Part shown: piece after piece, positions 1 to 6,324 of the stretch
How the letters are laid out: the number at the start of each line of letters is the position of its first letter
How positions within the stretch are numbered: position 1 is the stretch's first letter
Source of the DNA: Geobacter sp. UBA6169
GTDB taxonomy: Bacteria > Desulfobacterota > Desulfuromonadia > Geobacterales > Pseudopelobacteraceae
Direction: 5' to 3'
Assembly: GCA_002422265.1 (NCBI GenBank)
Contig: DIUB01000025.1
Span: forward strand, 1-12,820
DNA length: 12,820 bases
Notes under the pieces: generated by a model
Databases searched by the model: none
What the model was told of the DNA's origin: nothing
Seen by the model: the letters and a program-made list of their open reading frames with translations, nothing else
Program-made: the position numbers and the translations under genes

Positions 1-2101
1 GGGCAATGACCGGAAGATGACCGCCGTGTATCTTTTCTTCGGCACGGATCGCTTCCAGTGCCTCTACACCGGTCACAACCGGCATATGGATATCCATCAG
101 GATCAGGTCAACCCCGCCTTTGCGCCACCGCTCAAGCGCCTCTTTGCCGTTGTTGGTGCAGATGGCGGTATGACCGATTTTCTGCAGCAGCAGTTCAAGC
201 ATGCGCAGGTTTGCCGGGTTGTCCTCTGCAATCAGAATAGAGAGTGATCGGGCCGGTTTTTCCGGCAGGTCTGTTGCCTGAACCTGGCTGGAATCGGCAG
301 CCCCCAGCTCAAAGGGAATTTCAAGATGGAAGCTGCTGCCAACGCCTGGGGTACTTTCAACGGAAATAGCCCCACCCATCAGCTCGACCAGCTTGCGGCT
401 GATGCTGAGCCCCAGGCCGGTTCCGCCAAAACGGCGGGTAGTGCTGGTGTCGGCCTGTTCAAACGACCTAAAGATCTTCTGCTGAAGTTCCGGCGGTATA
501 CCGATGCCGGTATCACTGACGGTCAGCCTGATCAGTACCCTGTGCATATCCTGCTCAAGCAGCCTGACCGCAATGGTGATGGAGCCCTGCTCGGTAAATT
601 TGATGGCGTTGCCCAAAAGGTTCAGCAGCATCTGCTTAAACCGCAGCTGATCACCACGAACCACCTCCGGCAGATCAAAGGGAATATCTTTCTGCAGGGT
701 CAGGTTTTTGGCATACACGCGGGAGATCTGGGTGGTGACTACCTCTTCAATCGTTCTGCGCAGGGGAAAATCGGTATATTCCAGATCTGTCCTGCCTGCT
801 TCTATCTTGGACAGATCCAGAATGTCGCTGATGATCTGCACCAGATTGTCTGACGAGAGCTTGATGGCATTGACATATTCCTGTTGCTCCGGGGTCAGTT
901 CGGTAAACTCAAGCAGTTGTGCCATCCCCACCACGCCGTTCATCGGGGTACGGAGCTCATGGCTCATATTGGACAGAAACTCGCTCTTGGCCCGGTTGGC
1001 GGCTTCGGCTGCATCTTTGGCTTCAATCAGCTCCATCTGTTTTTCTTCAATCTGCCGCTTCGCGGTCTGCAGATTTTGATTGCTGGCAGCAAGCCGCAGC
1101 ATCAAGACGATCAGGGCAGTGATGGCAACAACGATTCCAGCAATCTGCCAGTGCCAGCGACGCCAGGCGTCCATCAGGGTGAATGCGGGAACAACGTCAT
1201 AAGGAGGCAACCGCAGGTCCCGCATCATGGCTTCCACCGGCTGATAGTTGGCTGGAATAGAAAAGCCCTGTATTCCAGCCTTTTGCAGTAGCGGACTGCC
1301 CTGCTCCATAGACAGCAAAGCACCGGCAAACTGCCCGGTCAGTTTTGTGTCCAGATGGGGCAGGGCCACAACCGGCCATTCCGGGTAAAGGCGTGTGGAG
1401 GCGGCATAGGGGAAGTCCGGCAAATCCTGACGGTTGAGGATCTTTAAACGGCCCGGGGCAAGCTTTCCCTGCTGCTCAAGCTTTTCGATCAGGCCGGTAC
1501 GGACAAAGCCAACGTCGGCACTGCCGTCAAGCAATGCCGTAATGACCTTGTCCTGCGGCATTCCGGTGACTAACAGCTGTTTTGGATCAGGCAGCGGAAG
1601 CCCTGTCTGCAGCATGGTGTGCACCTGGGCATGGTATCCGGCAAAGGTACCAGGAGTAGTGGCAACACAGGCGATTTTCTTTCCCTTGATGTCTGAAAGC
1701 TGGTTGATATCGGTGCGGTCACTGCGGGTGGTGATTGCCCCGCCGAATGATGAAAGAGGCTTGTTTCCTTCTCGCAGGATCAGGGTTGCAAGGACTCCTG
1801 AGAAGCCGTTCTGCTCACGCAGCTCAATATAGTGGCCGGGGTTGGTCAGTACAAAATCAAGCTGGTGGTGCTTCAGGGCTTCCAGCATCTCTGCATGGTC
1901 CAGAATCCTGATCTGCAGCCGATAGCCGGGCAGCCTGTCTGAAAGATGGTCGGCAATCGGCTGCCAGGCAGCCTGCATATCGGCCTTTGGCCGTACAGAA
2001 AGGATGCCGAGGGTCAGCTCCTTGGGGACGGCCTGTGCTGGAGGGGCCAGGCAGCCAACCAGCAGCAGAAACAGTAAAAAACTGACCAGACCTGGCTTCA
2101 T
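1..2101 (-). CDS. Membrane hybrid histidine kinase with PhnD-type periplasmic sensor (C-terminus cut by window edge)
   Basis: I translated this frame by hand; it is open from the ATG at 2101 to the window edge (700 codons). Residues 1-24 form a hydrophobic signal peptide. Residues 26-300 resemble phosphonate/phosphite-type (PhnD) solute-binding proteins, including the DFVLTNPGHY segment near 82-91. One transmembrane helix lies at about 318-337, followed by a short coiled coil. The HisKA domain has SHELRTPMN with phospho-acceptor H381. The ATPase domain has the N-box NLLGNAIKFT (494-503), DTGIGIP (530-536) and FGGTGLGL (558-565). The receiver has acidic E626/D627 and phospho-acceptor D670, and is cut just before its conserved Thr. 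The start overlaps the upstream binding-protein stop by four bases (ATGA), with GAGG at 2109-2112 as ribosome site. It probably senses a small ligand in the periplasm and autophosphorylates. The ligand is unknown, and the PhnD fold does not imply phosphonate. Any domain after the receiver lies outside the window. Confidence 0.93.
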   Translation of the reverse strand, partial: MKPGLVSFLLFLLLVGCLAPPAQAVPKELTLGILSVRPKADMQAAWQPIADHLSDRLPGYRLQIRILDHAEMLEALKHHQLDFVLTNPGHYIELREQNGFSGVLATLILREGNKPLSSFGGAITTRSDRTDINQLSDIKGKKIACVATTPGTFAGYHAQVHTMLQTGLPLPDPKQLLVTGMPQDKVITALLDGSADVGFVRTGLIEKLEQQGKLAPGRLKILNRQDLPDFPYAASTRLYPEWPVVALPHLDTKLTGQFAGALLSMEQGSPLLQKAGIQGFSIPANYQPVEAMMRDLRLPPYDVVPAFTLMDAWRRWHWQIAGIVVAITALIVLMLRLAASNQNLQTAKRQIEEKQMELIEAKDAAEAANRAKSEFLSNMSHELRTPMNGVVGMAQLLEFTELTPEQQEYVNAIKLSSDNLVQIISDILDLSKIEAGRTDLEYTDFPLRRTIEEVVTTQISRVYAKNLTLQKDIPFDLPEVVRGDQLRFKQMLLNLLGNAIKFTEQGSITIAVRLLEQDMHRVLIRLTVSDTGIGIPPELQQKIFRSFEQADTSTTRRFGGTGLGLSISRKLVELMGGAISVESTPGVGSSFHLEIPFELGAADSSQVQATDLPEKPARSLSILIAEDNPANLRMLELLLQKIGHTAICTNNGKEALERWRKGGVDLILMDIHMPVVTGVEALEAIRAEEKIHGGHLPVIA

Positions 2102-3096
2102 GGTGCGACCTCATTTTCGTGCAGAGGCAAACAGGCCGGATCAGCCAGATCCTTCAGACTGTCTGTAGACTTGAGTAGTTGTGTCGACTGCATGACCTGC
2201 AGCAGCGTACGGGCTGTTTCTCTCAACAGCGGGTTGTCTCCGGCAAGATAACGTCTGTTTTCTGTCACAGAAGGCAGATTGAGTCCGCGAAAGCCTGCCA
2301 GCACCTCATCGGCCGATGTCTTGAGCCGTGCTGCCATCCGGTGTGCTGCATCCTGCGGGTTGCTCTTCAGGTGATGCAATGCCTTGAAATGGGCTGCTAC
2401 GGCCTGACACAGCTGCGGCCGAAAACGGGGCAGCAGGTCGGTACGAATTGCAAGTACATCCAGGATAGCTCCGGGCATTTTTCTGCTGTCTATCAGCGGA
2501 ACCATGCCGGCTTTTTCAAGGTGATTTGCGGTGGGATGGTATGTGATGGCAGCATCAAAGGCCCCCTGTTGCCAGGCAGCAACCTGTTTGTCAGGGGTAA
2601 TGGATACGGTGGTCACCTGGCTGCGCGAAAGTCCTGCCTGCTGCAGCACCAGATGCAGTACATAGGCCCCCAGGGCGGTATCCTCAACACCGATCCGTCT
2701 GTTGGCCAGACCAGCCGGCGAGTTGATGCCGGGTCGTACCATCACCACATCGGCACCGGCAGAGACATCAAACACCAGCACCACGGTTAAGGGAATCCCT
2801 TTGCTCCGTGCGAGCAGTACCTCATCAAGGGTAAGTGCAGCGGCATGGGCGGTGCCCTTTTCCAGCGCCTGCAGGGAATCGGTTGCGGCAGCTGTCTCAA
2901 GCAGGGCTATGGCGGACGGCAGCCACCCCTCCCGCCGGGCCAGAAACAGCAGCTCATAGCCGGGCCAGATATGGGCGGCAATGGTCAGGGGCTCTCTGGA
3001 GCGGCATCCCGGCAGGCACGGCAACAGCAGCAGGGCGGCCATACCGGCAAGAAAGGCTCGTCGTTGCGGATTACAGTCATCAGGAGTTGAAGGCAT
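2098..3096 (-). CDS. Substrate-binding lipoprotein, NMT1/SsuA/TauA-like (no transporter nearby)
   Basis: The product is 332 residues from the chosen start. The frame also has an ATG at 3132, but the ATG at 3096 has GAGGAG six bases upstream (3103-3108) and gives a sensible signal peptide. The N-terminus has a twin-arginine-like QRRAFLAG (11-18), a hydrophobic run and a lipobox LPGC with Cys31, so a membrane-anchored lipoprotein is likely, perhaps exported by Tat. The mature part begins with the IWPGYELLFLAR pattern and continues with ADVVMVRPGINS, both typical of nitrate/sulfonate/taurine/thiamine-precursor binding proteins. No permease or ATPase gene is adjacent. Instead the stop codon overlaps the start of a sensor kinase that has its own periplasmic binding domain. 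I infer that it is a ligand-binding partner of that kinase rather than a transport component. It could still serve a transporter encoded elsewhere. The ligand cannot be deduced. Confidence 0.9.
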   Translation of the reverse strand: MPSTPDDCNPQRRAFLAGMAALLLLPCLPGCRSREPLTIAAHIWPGYELLFLARREGWLPSAIALLETAAATDSLQALEKGTAHAAALTLDEVLLARSKGIPLTVVLVFDVSAGADVVMVRPGINSPAGLANRRIGVEDTALGAYVLHLVLQQAGLSRSQVTTVSITPDKQVAAWQQGAFDAAITYHPTANHLEKAGMVPLIDSRKMPGAILDVLAIRTDLLPRFRPQLCQAVAAHFKALHHLKSNPQDAAHRMAARLKTSADEVLAGFRGLNLPSVTENRRYLAGDNPLLRETARTLLQVMQSTQLLKSTDSLKDLADPACLPLHENEVAP

Positions 3097-3102
3097 GGGC
3101 CA

Positions 3103-3108
3103 CTCCTC
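3103..3108 (-). promoter_or_regulatory. Ribosome binding site that sets the binding-protein start
   Basis: On the minus strand this reads GAGGAG, six bases before the ATG at 3096. The alternative ATG at 3132 sits inside the hairpin region and has no comparable site, so the shorter start is preferred. Confidence 0.7.
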
Positions 3109-3129
3109 GGTTAGTGCAGGGTTGAAAAC

Positions 3130-3162
3130 CATGCTGCTGCAGGTACTATTGTCAGCAGCATG
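3130..3162 (-). terminator. Hairpin just after the diguanylate cyclase stop codon; possible weak terminator or attenuator
   Basis: A perfect 10-base inverted repeat (CATGCTGCTG at 3162-3153 and CAGCAGCATG at 3139-3130, minus-strand reading) encloses a 13-base loop. It begins directly after the TGA at 3165-3163. On the minus strand the stem is followed by GTTTTC, a short T run. A second small inverted repeat (CAACAG/CTGTTG, 3164-3179) overlaps the end of the coding sequence. The 66-base interval 3097-3162 is the longest non-coding stretch in the window, so this is the natural boundary between two transcription units. The T tract is short, so read-through or an mRNA-processing role is equally possible. 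Confidence 0.4.
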
Positions 3163-4233
3163 TCAACAGCCTGCTGTTGCTAGCAGAATGGACTCACTAT
3201 CGTTTTCCCAGCCGCACTCCACCCGGTTGCGTCCGGTCTGTTTGGCCCGGTACAGGGCGGTATCGGCGGTGTTGATCAGCTCCTGCAGGTTCATGCCGGG
3301 CTGCAGGAGTCCCAGCCCGATCGATACGGTGATGGGCTGCTGGTTTTTCCGGTTTTCAAGCAGTGTGAGCAGGGTGTCGGCAAGCTGTTCCCTGATCTGC
3401 TCTGCCCGTTGTTGCAGCTGCTTGCCGTCTGCCCCCGGCAGGATCAGCAGAAACTCTTCACCGCCGAAGCGGCAGGCAATATCTTCATCCCGGATCAGCT
3501 GCACCAGCTGTTCTCCCATCCCCTTCAGAATGCAGTCTCCGACCAGGTGTCCATAGCGATCGTTGATCTGCTTGAAGTGATCAATATCAAGCATCATAAC
3601 CCCCAACGGAGTGTTTGATCTGGTGGCCCTGGCAATCTCGCGCCGCAATGATTCCTCCATGTGGTGGCGGTTATGCAGGCCGGTCAGGCAATCAAAACCG
3701 GCTTTTAATCTCAGGGCTTTCTGCTGGGCAATCCGGTCTGCTGAAAGGATAGAGCCGCTGATCAGTATGAAGATAAACACCGGCAGGTATGACCATTCAA
3801 AACCTGCCGGTAGAACCGGATTACCGGTCAACAGCAGGGTCAGGCAGGCGGCGCAGAAGCCGATGGCGATCATCAGACTGGCAACAAGCCCGTCATAGAC
3901 GATCAAAAAGAGCAGAAAGGTGGCCCCCAGGGATGACATGATCCAGGTTGGCGACCAGTGGTTTTTGAGCAGCATGAAGCTGAAAAACCAGGGCAGCAGG
4001 ATAATCAGGGTCAGATAGAAATGCCAGAGGGAAAAGCGGCACAGCTTGTGGGTAACCAGAAACGGCAGGCAGAGCAGTGAGCAGCACAGACGCAGCCAGA
4101 GGTTTTCGTATGGCTGGGGAAACAGCCAGGTCCAGACAGGGTAGTACAGCGGAAAGCAGATGCAGCCAAACAGCGCAGCTATGGGCAGCTTGGGCCGGGC
4201 ATGACGGTAGATGTCGTGCAGTTTCTGGATCAT
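3163..4233 (-). CDS. Membrane diguanylate cyclase with CqsS-like six-helix sensor domain
   Basis: The 356-residue product has about six hydrophobic segments (roughly 17-37, 46-60, 68-90, 96-115, 117-138, 147-165) followed by a GGDEF domain (about 178-340). The cyclase looks active: DIDHFK (216-221, metal-binding Asp216), FGGEEF (256-261), and an intact inhibitory site R248-x-x-D251 placed exactly five residues before GGEEF. It should make c-di-GMP from two GTP at the inner membrane, with product feedback. The N-terminus matches, by alignment from memory, the sensor of Vibrio CqsS: FPLYY...W...FPQPYENL, WIMS (97-100) for the ligand-contacting Trp104/Ser107 of V. cholerae CqsS, and EWSYLPVFIF (146-155) for its Phe162 region. 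CqsS normally carries a kinase, so the output is swapped here. The start overlaps the previous stop as ATGA with a weak ribosome site, implying translational coupling. The cyclase call is firm; the ligand class is inference. Confidence 0.93.
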   Translation of the reverse strand: MIQKLHDIYRHARPKLPIAALFGCICFPLYYPVWTWLFPQPYENLWLRLCCSLLCLPFLVTHKLCRFSLWHFYLTLIILLPWFFSFMLLKNHWSPTWIMSSLGATFLLFLIVYDGLVASLMIAIGFCAACLTLLLTGNPVLPAGFEWSYLPVFIFILISGSILSADRIAQQKALRLKAGFDCLTGLHNRHHMEESLRREIARATRSNTPLGVMMLDIDHFKQINDRYGHLVGDCILKGMGEQLVQLIRDEDIACRFGGEEFLLILPGADGKQLQQRAEQIREQLADTLLTLLENRKNQQPITVSIGLGLLQPGMNLQELINTADTALYRAKQTGRNRVECGWENDSESILLATAGC

Positions 4234-6308
4234 GTTTTCAGTAAACTGGTCATATCCTGCGCTGCAAGGGGGCGGCTGAAGTAGTAACCCTGAATCTGCA
4301 GGCAGTTGAGGGTGGTCAGGAAGATCAGCTGTTCTCTGGTTTCAACTCCTTCAGCGATCAGTTCAAGCTCAAGGGCCTTGCCCATGGCGATGATGGCGCT
4401 GACCAGGCCGACAGCACCGCTATTGTCCGGCAGCCCTGCAACAAAGGAGCGGTCAACCTTCAGCCGGTCGATCGGCAGGTGCTGCAGGTTACTGAGCGAT
4501 GAGTAACCGGTGCCGAAATCATCTACGGACAGTTTGAAGCCCATCTCTTTCAGTTCTCTGAGGAGGTCGCGAGCGCGGTTGTCACCGTTATCCAGCAGGC
4601 AGCTTTCGGTTATTTCCAGTTCCAGCAGGCCCAGGTTGCTGCAGCAGCTGCTGTACTGGCGTTTGAGATGCTTGAGAAAGCCGGGGTAGCGGAACTGCAT
4701 GGGGGAGATATTGACGGCAACCGGCACTTTGAGCAGGCCGGCGGCATCCCACTGCCTGATCTGGTGACAGACCTGCTCAAAGACCCATTCGCCGATCGGC
4801 ACGATCATGCCCCGTTCTTCTGCCAGAGGGATGAACTCAGCCGGAGAAACCTGACCCAGATCAGGGTCATGCCAGCGCAGAAGTGCTTCCATACCGATAA
4901 TGGCACCGCTTTTGGCATGGTACTGGGGTTGATAGACCATGCAGAAATCGCCCCGGTCAAGAGCCCGCCTGAGTCGGCCTTCCATGTTCAGCAGGGTGCG
5001 GCTGCGTTCCGCCAGTTCCGGCCTGAAAAAGGCGACCTGGTTGCGCCCCTGAAGCCGGGCCAGCCGCAGCGCCATGTCGGCAAATCCCAGCAGCTCATTC
5101 CGCTCCAGGCTGTCCTGGGGAGCGCAGGCGATACCGATGCTGGCGGTCAGGCAGATCTCCTGGCCGTTGTGCATGACCGGATCGGCTGCAGCGGCCAGCA
5201 TCCGGTGCCCCAGGTCGGCCAGATACTCCCATTCTTCCAGAGTCTCAATTATCACGATAAATTTGTCATTTCCGAAGCGGGAGATGCTGCCACGTGTATC
5301 AATGACCTGTTCAAGCCGCCGTGCGGTCTGCACCAGAAAGCAGTTGCCGGCATCGTGTCCCAGGGATTCATTGATGGTGTTGAAGAAGTCGATATCAACG
5401 GAGAAGATGCCGATCGTGCTGAAGCTGTCGGCAGTAACGCCGGTCAGGGCCTGGTCAATCAGATCAAAGGTCTTGATCCGGTTGGGCAGGCCGGTCAGGG
5501 TATCATAGTGGGCCAGACGTTCGATCTTTTCAAGGGCGCGCCGGTGTTCGGTGATGTCCATATTGGCGCCACGGTAGCCCAGCAGTTCGTTGTTCTGGCC
5601 GACAATCGGTACGCCGGAGGTCTGCAGGATGACTTCTGAGCCGTTTTTTGCAGCGATCCGGTTGATCCGGTTGCGGAAGCCGGCCCGCTCTTCGGCCAGT
5701 TTCAGGTACGCTGCACGCGTCTTGCGGGATTCTTCCGGAGGCATCAGGTCAAAGACGCAGGCACCCAGCAGCTCTTCCGGGGTGTAGCCGGTGATCGGAG
5801 TGATCATTTCAGAGAGGTAGGTGAAATTGCCGGCCGGATCAATCTCCCAGATATATTCGCCGGCAGCGGAGGCCACATCATGAAAACGCTGGTGGCAGAA
5901 CTGGATTTTCTGCTCCTGCAATTTGAGGTCGGTCACATTTTCATGAATGACAATGGCGTGCATTGCGCCCTGATGCTGAAACCCGCAGGCCCGCAGCTGG
6001 AACCAGCGCTGCTCAAGCGGGCTGTGACAGGGATAATCGCAGCGAAATTCAGTCTGCCGGCCGTTCAGCACAGAGCGGATGCCTGAAATTACCTCGGACG
6101 CCTCTTTCGCATGCTCACCGCAGGCCATCTCGCAGGTGGTCAGGTAATTTGCGCCAACGCCGCAACTGGCTTCAGAGCCGCCGTTTAGCAGACAGAAGGA
6201 GCTCCAGGCCTGGTTTGCATAACGGATAACACCATCACCATCCAGGACGGCAACATGGGAGGCAGTCGCATTCAGTGCGTTTTCAAGCAGTGAAGATGGG
6301 GTGTGCAT
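4230..6308 (-). CDS. PAS-PAS-GGDEF-EAL protein, predicted c-di-GMP phosphodiesterase with degenerate GGDEF
   Basis: The product has 692 residues and no membrane segment, so it is cytoplasmic. PAS1 (about 12-125) is of the cysteine-bearing type, with CGVGANYLTTC (49-59) and DYPCHSP (91-97). PAS2 (about 140-255) contains the ITGYTPEELLG pattern. The GGDEF domain (about 262-425) has FGNDKF (345-350) in place of GGDEF, so cyclase activity is unlikely; it may bind GTP as a regulatory domain. The EAL domain (about 445-690) keeps its catalytic set: EAL at 474-476, NISP (533-536), EITES (565-569), DDFGTGYS (596-603), K617 and E653. It should hydrolyse c-di-GMP to pGpG under PAS control. An AGGA lies seven bases before the ATG, and the upstream gene ends 16 bases earlier. 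Its stop overlaps the start of the downstream cyclase, so enzymes making and degrading c-di-GMP are co-translated. Confidence 0.95.
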   Translation of the reverse strand: MHTPSSLLENALNATASHVAVLDGDGVIRYANQAWSSFCLLNGGSEASCGVGANYLTTCEMACGEHAKEASEVISGIRSVLNGRQTEFRCDYPCHSPLEQRWFQLRACGFQHQGAMHAIVIHENVTDLKLQEQKIQFCHQRFHDVASAAGEYIWEIDPAGNFTYLSEMITPITGYTPEELLGACVFDLMPPEESRKTRAAYLKLAEERAGFRNRINRIAAKNGSEVILQTSGVPIVGQNNELLGYRGANMDITEHRRALEKIERLAHYDTLTGLPNRIKTFDLIDQALTGVTADSFSTIGIFSVDIDFFNTINESLGHDAGNCFLVQTARRLEQVIDTRGSISRFGNDKFIVIIETLEEWEYLADLGHRMLAAAADPVMHNGQEICLTASIGIACAPQDSLERNELLGFADMALRLARLQGRNQVAFFRPELAERSRTLLNMEGRLRRALDRGDFCMVYQPQYHAKSGAIIGMEALLRWHDPDLGQVSPAEFIPLAEERGMIVPIGEWVFEQVCHQIRQWDAAGLLKVPVAVNISPMQFRYPGFLKHLKRQYSSCCSNLGLLELEITESCLLDNGDNRARDLLRELKEMGFKLSVDDFGTGYSSLSNLQHLPIDRLKVDRSFVAGLPDNSGAVGLVSAIIAMGKALELELIAEGVETREQLIFLTTLNCLQIQGYYFSRPLAAQDMTSLLKT

Positions 6309-6324
6309 GGGGTGTCCTGATGGG

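Noticed and set aside
1857..2114. Minus-strand frame of 85 codons at the start of the left-edge kinase
   Set aside because: It is out of frame with the signal peptide and PhnD-like domain, which begin at 2101 with an ATGA overlap and ribosome site.
3097..3132. A 12-residue longer start for the binding protein at 3132
   Set aside because: The ATG at 3096 has GAGGAG at ideal spacing and yields a normal signal peptide; the longer form adds a non-signal-like leader.
3161..3166. TTGACA on the minus strand, a possible -35 box for the binding-protein gene
   Set aside because: I found no TATAAT-like hexamer 16-18 bases downstream, and the bases coincide with the cyclase stop codon and hairpin arm.
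4668..5639. Plus-strand open frame of 323 codons
   Set aside because: It is antisense to the well-supported GGDEF-EAL gene, has no recognisable domain and reflects the G+C-rich codon pattern of the real frame.
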